From Bacteroidaceae bacterium (GTDB taxonomy: Bacteria; Bacteroidota; Bacteroidia; Bacteroidales; Bacteroidaceae): a DNA stretch of 64,000 bases. Below the pieces are notes generated by a model. The model ran no database searches. It was not told the DNA's origin and saw only the letters and a program-made list of their open reading frames with translations. Position numbers and translations under genes: made by a program. Where the stretch lies: the NCBI GenBank assembly GCA_024684455.1, contig JAIKWU010000011.1:1-64000 (forward strand). Reading direction: 5' to 3'. Position 1 is the stretch's first letter, and every line of letters starts with the position of its first letter. Below, piece after piece: positions 44,127 through 54,787 of this stretch.

Positions 44127-47021
44127 TTACCTGTCGTAGTGGAGGAAATCTACGTCAACCACGCCTGCTTCCTGCTCGTTGTTAAAGTTGTAGATGCCGA
44201 TGCGGTCGCCCCGGTAGTGTCCCCATGCGAGCGGAGCCGTGCCGAAGGGCGTGTAGGTCGCGCCGTCGGTGCTGTAGGCATAAGTCGAGATGCCGTCGAG
44301 CGACCATGTGGAGCGCAACCAGACGGTGTCGGTGGTGAGGTCGGCTCCTGGCCGTACGATGTCTTTCCGACGGAACTCCAACTGCTTCCTGCCGTCTTTG
44401 CAGACGATGCCGATGGCGCTGCCTTCGGGCGAGAAGTGGCAGAGGCCCGCGTGCTGTCCGTCGGCCATGCGGCTGAGGTCCAGACAGACGGTGACTTCGT
44501 TCTTCGTCGAACGGAACGAGCGCTGCGTCAGGGTGTTGCCAGCCTTCATCAGATGGTCGTTTTCGAGCGGACGGAAGGCCTTCAGGCGCAGCCAGCCCGG
44601 GCGTTCGGTGAGGCTGTACATGTCGGCGCGCGGCTGGTAGTTCCACTGCCACTGCGGACCGAGAGTCGTGTCCGCGAAGTCGTCGCTCGTGGCGAGCGTC
44701 AATGGGTTCTTCTGCTTGGCCGGCATCGGTGCTTGCCACACCATCTCCATGTCTTTGCCCATCATGGGCCAGCCGTCCTGCCACGTGACGGGCAGGAGCG
44801 ACATCTGGCGGCCTGCCCAGTCGCCCGAACCGTGGTGGGTGACGAAGTACCACTGCTTGTCGGGGCCGAGCACGATGCCGCCCTGGTTGGGTTCGTTGGC
44901 ATCGACACAGGGATTGAGCAACTGGCGCTCCTCCTCAAAACTCCCTTCCATACTGCGGTCGCGCCTGGCCATGACATAACGTCCCTTGCCCCATTTGTAC
45001 TCGCTGAAGACGAGGTAATAGTAGCCGTCGTGCCAGAGGAGTTTGCTGGCCTCGCGTCCGTTTCCCTCGTTGACGAGACGGGCGCGGCTGCGGTCGATAC
45101 TGCGGGCATCGTCGGCCATGGGGAAGAGGTAGGATTTGTAGTTGTCGGCAAAGTGAGTGGCGAGGAACCAGGCTCGGCCATCCTTGTCCCAGATGGCCGT
45201 GCAGTCGTCCCAGCCACCACCGTCGATGAGCGTGGTGAGCGGCTCCCACGGGCCTTCAGGACGCTTGGCACTGGTCATGAAAACGCCCTCGTCGGGCGTG
45301 CCGAAGAAACAATAGAAGCGGCCGTTGTGATGACGAAGCGTACCAGCCCAGATGCCCCGTCCGTAGCGGTCCATAGTGGTGTAGTTGAGTGCCTCCGAAA
45401 TCTGCGTGAGGTCACTGACGACATGGCCTGCGAACTCCCAATTCACGAGGTCGCGGGAGTGCAGGATGGTCATGCCGGGGGAGAACTGCATGGTGGAGGA
45501 GATGGCGTAGTAGTCCTTGCCGACCTGAATGGCGTCGAGGTCGCTGTAGTCGGCCGGGATGATGGGGTTCATGTACGTGCCGTCGGGCTGCTGTCCCCAA
45601 GCGGTCCAGTCGCCCCAGACCTTCGTCTCAGGAGCAAAGACATTCCATTCGTAGATACCTGCCACACCCGATGTGATGCGGCAGCGCAGATAGCGAAAAC
45701 GTGTGTTGATGGTATCGACATGGGGCGAACGGCGTTGCAGGTCGTTGTGGCCTCCGCAACGTTGCCATGTGGTGCCATCGGTCGAGCCTTCCAGCACGTA
45801 GGTGTGTCCGGCGGTGGGTCGAGCAAAGGCTATTTCGCTGCGGCCTATCATCTGGGGTTCTCCGAAGTCGAGCATGAGCCAGGGCGTGCCGTCGGACTCT
45901 GTAGCCATCCAACGAGAACCGTTGGCTCCGTCGATGGCAAAGCCTGCGACGTAATGCTCGGTGCGTTGGCAACGCTCGTCCTGATTGTGACGGATGGATT
46001 GTGGACGGCGTGTGGTCGAAGCCTTGACACGCTGTGCCTTGAGTTGTGGAACGGCATAGCGGGCTTCGGGTTCTGCCAAAGCACCCACACCGTCGAGGGT
46101 GACCTGAACGGGACGGATGGTGCCGTCGTCGTTGAACTCAAGACGATTGACGTAGGTCATGCGGTTCGTGCTACGGAGACCAAATTCGAGGAAGGCGAAA
46201 TAGTAGTCGTCGCCGACGTTGAATACGCAGCCATGACCAGGTCCGAACACACCCGTCTCGACATTCGTGGTCGATACGCGGTCCTCTTGCGGAGTCTCCC
46301 ACGGACCGAGCGGCGAAGTGCGTGACAGTTGGTAGTAGTATTCGTAGCGTTCGTCGCCACCAATCGTATAAAGATAATAGTAAACGCCCTTGCGCTTGAA
46401 GAAAATAGGACCTTCGGAGTATTCCTTGCGGCGCGTGGGAATGGTCTGGATGTCGCTCACGGTGCGCATGTCGGAAGCAAGCCGTCCGACGTGACGGTGT
46501 TGCCAATAGACGTATTGCTGCCCGTCATCTTCCTGGAAAATCTCAGCGTCGATGCCGTGGCGCTCCCCTTCAGTCAGCAAAGTGGCTTCGGGTGAATAAG
46601 GCAGCATGAAGCGGTCTTCACCAGCCACGAGACGAAACGGGCCTTGGGGGGTGTCGCCTACACCGACGTGCATGATGCCGTTGACAGTCGGGTAGATATA
46701 CCAGCGACCCTTATCAGGGACAGCCTTGCTCGGAGCCCAATACTTCTCGCCGTCAGCCGATGGAAAGCAGGTGCCGTCGAACTGCCAGTGAACGAAATCT
46801 TTCGAAGTCCAGCACACAGGAGGTCCTGATGTGTCGAGATGGCGACCATAGCCGTCGGTGGTGGCGTGGCAATAGAACGTGCCGTTGATGTATGAAATGC
46901 TGGCGTCGGCAATCATGTCTGGCACCAGCGAGTGTCCAAACGGGTTCACAGGAATTTGTGCCGAAGCGAGTAGGGTGCTGCAACCTGCGACAGCGGCAAG
47001 AATCATTTTCTTCATCATCAA
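44127..47021 (-). CDS. tandem GH43-F5/8C-GH43 enzyme
   Basis: This 964-residue secreted protein starts with MMMKKMILAAVAGCSTLLASAQ. Residues ~30-320 are a first GH43-type propeller (MIADASISYINGTFYCHAT; IDAEIFQEDDGQQYVYW; YSEGPIFFKRKGVYYYLYT, with the acid Glu in EGP). Residues ~345-465 are an F5/8-type (discoidin) carbohydrate-binding module (WMATESDGTPWLMLDFGEP). Residues ~480-770 are a second GH43 (DYSDLDAIQVGKDYYAIS; WDDCTAIWDKDGRAWF; EASKLLWHDGYYYLVFSEY), followed by a DUF1349-like sandwich. Two active sites in one chain could remove different arabinose or xylose side chains. In the second propeller the EGP motif is replaced by EASKL, still with Glu. Convergent with the GH88-GH43 operon. 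Confidence 0.85.
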   Translation of the reverse strand: MMMKKMILAAVAGCSTLLASAQIPVNPFGHSLVPDMIADASISYINGTFYCHATTDGYGRHLDTSGPPVCWTSKDFVHWQFDGTCFPSADGEKYWAPSKAVPDKGRWYIYPTVNGIMHVGVGDTPQGPFRLVAGEDRFMLPYSPEATLLTEGERHGIDAEIFQEDDGQQYVYWQHRHVGRLASDMRTVSDIQTIPTRRKEYSEGPIFFKRKGVYYYLYTIGGDERYEYYYQLSRTSPLGPWETPQEDRVSTTNVETGVFGPGHGCVFNVGDDYYFAFLEFGLRSTNRMTYVNRLEFNDDGTIRPVQVTLDGVGALAEPEARYAVPQLKAQRVKASTTRRPQSIRHNQDERCQRTEHYVAGFAIDGANGSRWMATESDGTPWLMLDFGEPQMIGRSEIAFARPTAGHTYVLEGSTDGTTWQRCGGHNDLQRRSPHVDTINTRFRYLRCRITSGVAGIYEWNVFAPETKVWGDWTAWGQQPDGTYMNPIIPADYSDLDAIQVGKDYYAISSTMQFSPGMTILHSRDLVNWEFAGHVVSDLTQISEALNYTTMDRYGRGIWAGTLRHHNGRFYCFFGTPDEGVFMTSAKRPEGPWEPLTTLIDGGGWDDCTAIWDKDGRAWFLATHFADNYKSYLFPMADDARSIDRSRARLVNEGNGREASKLLWHDGYYYLVFSEYKWGKGRYVMARRDRSMEGSFEEERQLLNPCVDANEPNQGGIVLGPDKQWYFVTHHGSGDWAGRQMSLLPVTWQDGWPMMGKDMEMVWQAPMPAKQKNPLTLATSDDFADTTLGPQWQWNYQPRADMYSLTERPGWLRLKAFRPLENDHLMKAGNTLTQRSFRSTKNEVTVCLDLSRMADGQHAGLCHFSPEGSAIGIVCKDGRKQLEFRRKDIVRPGADLTTDTVWLRSTWSLDGISTYAYSTDGATYTPFGTAPLAWGHYRGDRIGIYNFNNEQEAGVVDVDFLHYDR

Positions 47022-47050
47022 TCTAAGTGTATTTAGTTTTCTTTCCGCTA

Positions 47051-47058
47051 CAAAAGTA
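47051..47058 (-). promoter_or_regulatory. -7 box of the tandem GH43 gene
   Basis: TACTTTTG on the minus strand lies ~30 bases from the start codon. The -33 element is not clear. Confidence 0.5.
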
Positions 47059-47152
47059 CAAAAAAAAGCGCAAAGGCATGTTTGCTTTGCGCTTCATTTG
47101 ATGAAAAAGATGGAAAAGTGCGTGCAGAAGTCGATATCGTACGATTCTGTTG

Positions 47153-48829
47153 TTATGCATTCCTGTCACGCTCACGAATCTCCACGCGACGGATTTTTCC
47201 ACTGATGGTCTTGGGCAGTTCATCGACGAACTCTATCACGCGCGGATATTTATAAGGAGCCGTTTCGTGCTTCACATGCTCCTGCAGTTCCTTGATGAGT
47301 TCCTCGCCAGCCTTGTCCTTCCATTCCTTGCCCAGCACGATAGTTGCCTTGACCACCTCGCCGCGGATGTCGTCGGGCACGCCCGTGATGGCACATTCGA
47401 CGACGGCTGGATGGGTCATCAGCGCACTTTCCACTTCGAAGGGGCCGATGCGGTAGCCACTCGATTTGATGACATCGTCGGCACGGCCCACGAACCAGTA
47501 GTAGCCGTCCTCGTCGTAGTAGGCAAGGTCGCCCGTATAGTAGAGGCCGTCGTGCCAGATCTGCTTCGTCAGTTCCGCATTGCGGTAGTAGCAGCAGAAC
47601 AAGCCGATTTGCTTGCGGCGGTCGGTGCGCACGACAATCTGTCCGATTTCGCCCACTCCCGCAGGCTTTCCGTCAGGTTTGATCAGTTCGATGTCATATT
47701 GCGGATTTGGCACGCCCATGCTGCCAGGCTTCGGTTTCATCCAGGGGAAGGTGCCCAGCGTGAGCGTCGTCTCCGTCTGTCCGAAGCCCTCCATCAGGTG
47801 AATACCTGTCGCCTCGTAGAATTTCTGATAGACTGCACCGTTGAGAGCCTCGCCTGCCGTGGTGCAGTATTTGAGCGAAGAGAGGTCGAATCGCTTGAGG
47901 TTTTCACGTATCATGAAGCGGTAGATGGTGGGCGGAGCGCAGAACGACGTGACCTTGTACTGCTCCATCTTCTTCAGGATATCGGCGGGTGTGAACTTCT
48001 CATGGTCGTAGGCAAACACCGCTGCACCGACAATCCACTGCCCGTACAGTTTACCCCACACAGCCTTGCCCCAGCCCGTGTCGGCCACTGTCAGGTGCAG
48101 GCTGTCCTCGTGCAGGTTATGCCAGAACGCCGCCGTCGAGAGGTGACCCAGCGGATAGGTGTGGTCGTGAATCACCATTTTCGGTTCGCCGCTCGTGCCG
48201 CTCGTGAAGTACATGATGCAGTAGTCGGTCGACTTGTTCAGGTGGTCAGGTTTCTTCCATTCGTCAGCCTCACGCACGCCCTTCTCGAAGTCGTCCCATC
48301 CCGCAGGCACGTCTGGCCCGATACTGATGCGGTGCTCGAGCGACGGACAATGCGGATAGGCACCATCGACGTGCTCCAGAATCTCCTCGTCGCCGCAGCA
48401 GACTATCGCCTTCACCGTTGCCATCTCGCAACGATAGACGATGTCCTTCGCCGTCAGCAGGAAAGTGGCAGGAATGGCCACGGCACCGATTTTGTGCAGA
48501 GCGATGATGCTCGTCCAGAACTGCCAGCGACGCTTCAGAATCAGCATCACCATGTCGCCCTTCCCGATGCCGAGGCTCGAGAAGTAGGCAGCCACACGGT
48601 CCGACTCGCGCTTCAGGTCGCCGAACGTGAAACGGCGTTCCTCGCCGTGGTCGTTCGTCCAGAGCAGCGCCAGTTTGTCGGGAGCCTCCTCGGCCCAGGC
48701 GTCTATGACGTCGTAGGCAAAGTTGAACTCTTCGGGAATGCGGTACTCAAGGTTTTTGCGGAAATCCTCCATCGATGTGAAGGCAGCCTTTTTGAGGAAT
48801 CTTTCTATCATATCGGTCGTCGTTGCCAT
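47153..48829 (-). CDS. AMP-forming acyl-CoA synthetase
   Basis: This 558-residue ANL-superfamily ligase activates a carboxylic acid with ATP and CoA. Motifs: the P-loop YFTSGTSGEPKMV, GEALNGAVYQKFYEATGIHL, the adenine-binding GFGQTETT, GLYYTGDLAYYDEDGYYWFV, the hinge GRADDVIKSSGYRIGPFEVE, and the C-terminal catalytic Lys in TISGKIRR. Domain order and length are complete. Similar Bacteroidales enzymes are annotated as acetyl- or medium-chain acyl-CoA synthetases. The acid cannot be assigned from sequence. Monocistronic, with its own consensus promoter. Confidence 0.9.
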   Translation of the reverse strand: MATTTDMIERFLKKAAFTSMEDFRKNLEYRIPEEFNFAYDVIDAWAEEAPDKLALLWTNDHGEERRFTFGDLKRESDRVAAYFSSLGIGKGDMVMLILKRRWQFWTSIIALHKIGAVAIPATFLLTAKDIVYRCEMATVKAIVCCGDEEILEHVDGAYPHCPSLEHRISIGPDVPAGWDDFEKGVREADEWKKPDHLNKSTDYCIMYFTSGTSGEPKMVIHDHTYPLGHLSTAAFWHNLHEDSLHLTVADTGWGKAVWGKLYGQWIVGAAVFAYDHEKFTPADILKKMEQYKVTSFCAPPTIYRFMIRENLKRFDLSSLKYCTTAGEALNGAVYQKFYEATGIHLMEGFGQTETTLTLGTFPWMKPKPGSMGVPNPQYDIELIKPDGKPAGVGEIGQIVVRTDRRKQIGLFCCYYRNAELTKQIWHDGLYYTGDLAYYDEDGYYWFVGRADDVIKSSGYRIGPFEVESALMTHPAVVECAITGVPDDIRGEVVKATIVLGKEWKDKAGEELIKELQEHVKHETAPYKYPRVIEFVDELPKTISGKIRRVEIRERDRNA

Positions 48830-48864
48830 TGCACACGCGGTGCATTCTACATCTATTTGCGTTT

Positions 48865-48895
48865 CAAAATTACAACGTTTTTCTGCTCCGCCAAA
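48865..48895 (-). promoter_or_regulatory. promoter of the acyl-CoA synthetase gene
   Basis: On the minus strand TTTG (48895-48892), a 19-bp spacer, then TAATTTTG (48872-48865), ~35 bases before the ATG. Confidence 0.75.
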
Positions 48896-49033
48896 ATAAA
48901 AAAGTCTTAATTTTCATTAAATTACACATGTCCGCCACTTGTGTGCAAGAAATGGAATAAAAAATTGCACACACTGCAAAAGCATGTGCAACAGGGCTTG
49001 CTTTTCACTTCGAGGGTCTCCGCATTCATGCCA

Positions 49034-49119
49034 AAGGCAAGTGCTTAGAAAAATCACGCCAAGTGCTTAGCGTAATCACGCTAAGCACTTGGCGTAAAAA
49101 ATCCAAGCACTTGGAGGGG
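49034..49119. repeat. 22-bp-period palindrome array F (4 units)
   Basis: AAG of each core lies at 49039, 49061, 49083 and 49105, exactly 22 bp apart. Units: GGCAAGTGCTTAGA, CACGCCAAGTGCTTAGCG, CACGCTAAGCACTTGGCG, TCCAAGCACTTGGA. Ends just before the 3' end of the GH127 gene. Confidence 0.92.
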
Positions 49120-49124
49120 GCGTT

Positions 49125-52052
49125 TTACTTCACCACAGCCTTCAGTTGGTCGGTGGCACGCTGAATCATGTCCATGGTGCCAGAACCGTCGCTGACGTAC
49201 TTGACGACCATCTCAGCGTATTCGATGGCATCCTGCACGGCCTTGGTCTTGGGCTGCTGCTTGGCCTTTTCGAGCAGCGGAAGCAGGGTGTCCATGTCCT
49301 CGAGTTCGGGCAGGTTACCTGGCCGCATGGTGTTGAGGGCTGCATTGAGCGATGCGGCCTGACGGTCCACATCGTCCTGTGTGCGTTCGTAGTTGTCGAA
49401 CACACGCTGGCTGCGGTCGTACTGCTCCATCATGCGACGGAATCCATGACGTGCCCAGGGTGCATATTCAGGCACTTTGACGGCCATCTCGTTCCAAGCT
49501 AACTGGGCGTCGCGACGGCTGCGGGCCACCTGCATGGCTTCGCGCAGGGGGGTGTCATCGACAGCGGCTGCCTCGGCAGTCTCGGTGTAGTCGGCATAGT
49601 CAGCGATGGTAGTGAGGTCTGACTGTGCGCCACTAATGTTGAGGCGCAAGTAGTGAGTGGTGTGGCGGTCGGCAGCAAAGTCGGGGATGAACTGGCGGCC
49701 GTTGACGGCGATGGTGGGATACTGTTCGCCGAGTTGGCTGCTTTGCGTATAGCCTGGCATGACGGCTTTGACGGTGGAGAGGTCGGCAGGGAGGTCGATT
49801 TCGGCTTGCTGCCACGACTGTATGCCGGTGGTGGCCATGACGAGTGGTCCTAACATGAGCGTGCCGAGCCACTGGGGCGTGAACTCCGAACGTTCGTTGC
49901 GTCCCGTTGCGGCAATGGCCATCTTGTCGGGACCGAAGTCGATGTGCTTCTGGAACGGCATGATGATTTCGACGACGTCATTCTTCGACCACTTGCGTAT
50001 GGGTATTTCGACGTAACTGCTGGGTTGGTAGTCGGTGGCGATGGAATGCCCGTTGAGCCGCACGTCGAAACCCTGGGTAGCCCAGTAGGGTACACGCAGT
50101 TTCATGGCAAAAGGCTTTCCTGCCTTCTTGATGCGGATGACGGAACGGGTGTCAGGCCATGCACACTCTTGCTCAATCACGGCTTTCTTGGCATCCCAAG
50201 TGGCTGTGGTCGGCATGTAGAGGGCAACGTAGAGGGTGTTCTCACTCACGAAGTAGGCTGCCTCCTGATACTTGACATGGTTTTCGACACCTGTACCGCC
50301 ACAGCAGGTCGATTGCGGCGTCTCGCTGCCCCAGGGCTTGGAGGCGTTGAGGCCGACGGCGTACTGATAGACGACCTGATAGTGTCGGGGATTGACGCTG
50401 CCGATAATCTGGTTGTAGAGCACTCGCTCGTAGTAGTCCATGTAGCGTGCATCGTTGGGACGGAAGCAGTTCAGGTCCTTGGAGAGTTTGGCAAGGTTGT
50501 AGGCGCAGCAAGTCTCGTTGAGGGTGGGCTCGGGCCGTTGGTCGCGTCCCCATCCGCCGACGTTGGTGTTCATCGACAGCATCTGCGTGTAGGGCTGACG
50601 GAACATCTCGCCGTTGCCGACACCGCCCATGGCGTAGCGGTAGCGGCCCTGAATCATCGTCCAGAAGTTCTCAGCAAGGTTGTAGTAGTAGGGGTTGCCG
50701 TTGCCTCGGTAGGAACGCAGGGCTCCAGTAACCATGGGGATGTGCTGGTTGGCATGACGGGTGCGAATGGCATCGACGTTGCGTGCCAGGGGGTCGAAGA
50801 AAGCGGGCGAGTCGAAGTAGTTGGAGGCTTCGAGCAGATGCGCCCGCTCCGTGGCGTCACTGGTCATCTCGGACAGACGGGCCAGACTCTCGGCCATGCC
50901 TCCCACCTCGCCAGCGATGTACATGTTCCACATCTCATAGCGGTTGCCTGGCTTGGCACGGCGCTCCTCCTGCGTGCCGTCACTCTTGACGAACGTGCGG
51001 TAGTGAAGGCGGTTCCACACCCACAGGCCCATATCAATGGCGATACGCTCGGCTTTCTGACGCACTTTTTTGTCGTCGAGATAAGTGGCGATGTCGATGA
51101 GGCCTGCCAGTTGCTTGTGAACGCTGTAGTAGGGCGCCCATACCCATTGCTCGTTGTTGTAGGCGCGGTACATCTCGATGAGGGCGCAATGCTGGGCAGG
51201 GATGGCGTTGAGGTAGCCATAGCCATACTGCTCGTAATGCTGCTTGTACTCGTCGAAGTCCTTCCATGTGCCTTTCATCTCACGCAGTTCAGCCTCGGGT
51301 GCAAAGTCGCGGGCCTCCCAGTAGCGACCCAATTTCTCGTTCCAGACAAACGTACGTTCCTGGCAGCGACGCAATTCATCAACCATCAGTGTGATGCGAC
51401 GGCGCAGTTCAGCCTTCTTCTCCTTGTCTGTACAGGAAGCAAAGGCAAAGGCCATCGCACTCATGTAGTGACCTGAACCGTGACCTTTGAGTTTCGTGGT
51501 GGGGCTGTCCCATCCGTCGCTCACAGGGTAGCCCTCGGTGGGCAGGCCGTAGGTGTCGCGGTAATTGTAGAGTTGCTGACGGACGTCGAGGCTGAGCAGT
51601 TGGTCGATGTCGAGGTTGCGGTTGTGTGTCAGGCGATTCACACCGTTCAGCGTCACCTTGTCAAGCGGCAGGGGCTCTGCTACGGGCTTCTTGTCGGGGA
51701 CTGACCATTCTTGACTGACCACACGCACCGTAGCAAGGATGGGATAGCCCTTGTCCGTCGTGTTGTCTCCGGTGATGTAGCCGACTACTTTGTACTCAGT
51801 GCCGACAGGTGTTTCTGCGGCATCGGCTTCCTTCTGTTCTGTCGAGGGCGAAGCATTGGTCCAGCGCACTTGACGCCACTCGCTCGTTCCGTCGGTGTAG
51901 GTCACCCACACCTGATAGGGCAGACGCGGGGCTGTGCCCTGCGGCGTTGTCACGTCCACACGTTCCACCGTCTTGATGGGTCCCATAGAGGTCATCACTA
52001 CCGCCAGCACCACAGCCAGCAGTCCTTTGCAGAATAATACTCTTGATTCCAT
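49125..52052 (-). CDS. GH127 (DUF1680) beta-L-arabinofuranosidase-like enzyme
   Basis: This 975-residue secreted protein has an N-terminal Ig-like (Big_4-type) region at ~25-120 (LPYQVWVTYTDGTSEWRQVRW). The GH127 catalytic domain follows (~125-790; GHGSGHYMSAMAFAFA, PYYSVHKQLAGLID, MGGVGNGEMF). The zinc/nucleophile residues are visible: Glu513, Cys515 and Cys516 in NETCCAYN, and Cys583-Cys584 in STCCGGTG, matching the E-C...CC set known for GH127. A C-terminal helical region (~830-975) looks FIVAR-like. Substrate is probably beta-linked arabinofuranose or a pectic side-chain sugar. No promoter is clear in the 104-base gap to eno; it may partly be read through from eno. Confidence 0.88.
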   Translation of the reverse strand: MESRVLFCKGLLAVVLAVVMTSMGPIKTVERVDVTTPQGTAPRLPYQVWVTYTDGTSEWRQVRWTNASPSTEQKEADAAETPVGTEYKVVGYITGDNTTDKGYPILATVRVVSQEWSVPDKKPVAEPLPLDKVTLNGVNRLTHNRNLDIDQLLSLDVRQQLYNYRDTYGLPTEGYPVSDGWDSPTTKLKGHGSGHYMSAMAFAFASCTDKEKKAELRRRITLMVDELRRCQERTFVWNEKLGRYWEARDFAPEAELREMKGTWKDFDEYKQHYEQYGYGYLNAIPAQHCALIEMYRAYNNEQWVWAPYYSVHKQLAGLIDIATYLDDKKVRQKAERIAIDMGLWVWNRLHYRTFVKSDGTQEERRAKPGNRYEMWNMYIAGEVGGMAESLARLSEMTSDATERAHLLEASNYFDSPAFFDPLARNVDAIRTRHANQHIPMVTGALRSYRGNGNPYYYNLAENFWTMIQGRYRYAMGGVGNGEMFRQPYTQMLSMNTNVGGWGRDQRPEPTLNETCCAYNLAKLSKDLNCFRPNDARYMDYYERVLYNQIIGSVNPRHYQVVYQYAVGLNASKPWGSETPQSTCCGGTGVENHVKYQEAAYFVSENTLYVALYMPTTATWDAKKAVIEQECAWPDTRSVIRIKKAGKPFAMKLRVPYWATQGFDVRLNGHSIATDYQPSSYVEIPIRKWSKNDVVEIIMPFQKHIDFGPDKMAIAATGRNERSEFTPQWLGTLMLGPLVMATTGIQSWQQAEIDLPADLSTVKAVMPGYTQSSQLGEQYPTIAVNGRQFIPDFAADRHTTHYLRLNISGAQSDLTTIADYADYTETAEAAAVDDTPLREAMQVARSRRDAQLAWNEMAVKVPEYAPWARHGFRRMMEQYDRSQRVFDNYERTQDDVDRQAASLNAALNTMRPGNLPELEDMDTLLPLLEKAKQQPKTKAVQDAIEYAEMVVKYVSDGSGTMDMIQRATDQLKAVVK

Positions 52053-52077
52053 GCAGATGATTAGTTAGTTGTCATTC

Positions 52078-52119
52078 AAAAAGCCCTGCACGCTGCACTC
52101 TGGCAACATGCAGGGCTCT
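52078..52119 (-). terminator. terminator of the enolase gene
   Basis: Stem AGCCCTGCA / TGCAGGGCT (9 bp); on the minus strand it is followed by a T run (plus AAAAA at ~52078). Confidence 0.82.
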
Positions 52120-52156
52120 ACTTTGTTCCCTCTTCGGGGAAAGAGTGGGCACTGTC

Positions 52157-53497
<1,341 letters not shown>

Positions 53498-53516
53498 TTA
53501 AATTCCCTTTCTTCTG

Positions 53517-53524
53517 CAAAGGTA
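53517..53524 (-). promoter_or_regulatory. -7 box of the enolase gene
   Basis: TACCTTTG on the minus strand, ~53 bases before the ATG, in an A+T-rich leader. The -33 element is weak. Confidence 0.6.
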
Positions 53525-53639
53525 CACAAATAAGTTAATAATTAAAAATGAAAACTGAAAAATTTTAGTCAGACGCGCACAGAAACGTGCAAAACCTGCG
53601 TGTAACAGCCAGCATCGTCATCTGGAGTGTTCATTCCGC

Positions 53640-54584
53640 CTATACAAAGAACAGGGCAGCGCCGACAACGGCGATGACGGCGCCGACAATTTCCCAACGG
53701 GTCACACGCTGCCGTTGCCATAGCCAGGCTGGCAGGAGAATCAGCACGGGCGAGAGCGACATGAGCGTCTGTGCTACGCCTGTCGAAGTGTAGAGCGTCG
53801 CCATGAGCGACAGCGAAACTCCGATGACAGGCCCTGTAATCACGGCACCTGCGGCAAACTTCATGCCCTGGCGGTCGCACAGTCCACGCGGAACTCGCTT
53901 CCACTGGTGCAGGAACGTGATGACGACGGCATAGCCCACCAGACCTGCCACGGCGCGGATGAAGGTGGCTGTGAACGGCAGAAAGTCGAGCGCGGCAGCA
54001 TTAGCCACGTCGTCACCCAGGTTCTCCCTGTATGCCTCCATACCCATCTTGCTGAGCACGAGCCCGAGGCCCTGCCCCACTCCGCCGCCGAGGCCGTAGA
54101 GTACGCCACGGAGGGGCAACTTCAGCGCATAGCGGTGCAACCCATTGCCACCGCCACGGTTGAGCACCGACATGCCGATGCCCACGGTGACCACGACCAT
54201 GCCCAGCACCGCCATTGGCGACATGGTTTCGCCCAGCAACACCCATCCCGAAAAGGCGGCTGCGACGGGAGCCGCCGTCATGAGCAACTGGCCAAAGCGC
54301 GAACCGATGCAGAGATAACTGTTGAAGAGGCAGATGTCGCCTGCCACAAAGCCCACGAGGCCCGACAGGCCGAGCCAGAGCCAAGTCGCGGCATTAGTTC
54401 CCGACGGCAGCGGACTGCCCACGACGAGCCACATCGCCAGCGACAGCAGAACGGCCGTCAGCGTCATGCGGACGACATTGAAAGGCATGGTTCCGATACG
54501 ACGGACAGCCCCCTCCGTAAAGAGGGCGCAGACGGTCCAGACGACGGACACCAGGAGTGCGATGGTTTCGCCTACAAAAGCCAT
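53640..54584 (-). CDS. DMT-superfamily (EamA) transporter
   Basis: This 314-residue inner-membrane protein has about ten hydrophobic helices arranged as two EamA repeats. The first runs from MAFVGETIALLVSVVWTVCA to GMVVVTVGIGMSVLN, the second from RGVLYGLGGGVGQGLGLVLS to the C-terminal AVIAVVGAALFFV. The loop GETMSPMAVLGM ends repeat one. Such proteins export or exchange small metabolites. The substrate is unknown. It is transcribed divergently from rmuC, with array G in the shared intergenic space. Confidence 0.88.
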   Translation of the reverse strand: MAFVGETIALLVSVVWTVCALFTEGAVRRIGTMPFNVVRMTLTAVLLSLAMWLVVGSPLPSGTNAATWLWLGLSGLVGFVAGDICLFNSYLCIGSRFGQLLMTAAPVAAAFSGWVLLGETMSPMAVLGMVVVTVGIGMSVLNRGGGNGLHRYALKLPLRGVLYGLGGGVGQGLGLVLSKMGMEAYRENLGDDVANAAALDFLPFTATFIRAVAGLVGYAVVITFLHQWKRVPRGLCDRQGMKFAAGAVITGPVIGVSLSLMATLYTSTGVAQTLMSLSPVLILLPAWLWQRQRVTRWEIVGAVIAVVGAALFFV

Positions 54585-54593
54585 GTTTTTTCG

Positions 54594-54681
54594 TTCTCCA
54601 AGTACTTGGAATTTTTACGCCAAGTGCTTAGTGTGACAACGCCAAGCACTTGGCGTGATTTCTCCAAGCACTTGGAGGCTG
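54594..54681. repeat. 22-bp-period palindrome array G (4 units) between divergent genes
   Basis: AAG of each core lies at 54600, 54622, 54644 and 54666, exactly 22 bp apart. Outer units are TCCAAGTACTTGGA and TCCAAGCACTTGGA; inner ones ACGCCAAGTGCTTAGTGT and ACGCCAAGCACTTGGCGT. Lies between the DMT transporter start (54584) and rmuC. Confidence 0.92.
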
Positions 54682-54762
54682 TTTTGGAGAGTCCTTTTAT
54701 TTTGCGCGTACAAAAGTACAAAAAAATCGGATGCACACCGCACACAAACGGAAACTTTTTCG

Positions 54763-54770
54763 TAAATTTG
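54763..54770 (+). promoter_or_regulatory. -7 box of rmuC
   Basis: TAAATTTG matches TAnnTTTG and lies 17 bases before the ATG at 54788. No clean -33 element was found. Confidence 0.5.
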
Positions 54771-54787
54771 CGGAAAATCCTGTCGAT

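Noticed and set aside
44139-46325. 728-codon plus-strand frame
   Set aside because: Antisense to the tandem GH43 gene, with Val/Ala/Arg-rich composition and no motif.
47150-48910. 586-codon plus-strand frame
   Set aside because: Antisense to the acyl-CoA synthetase gene, whose motifs are all intact.
49944-51476. 510-codon plus-strand frame
   Set aside because: Antisense to the GH127 gene; no protein-like features.
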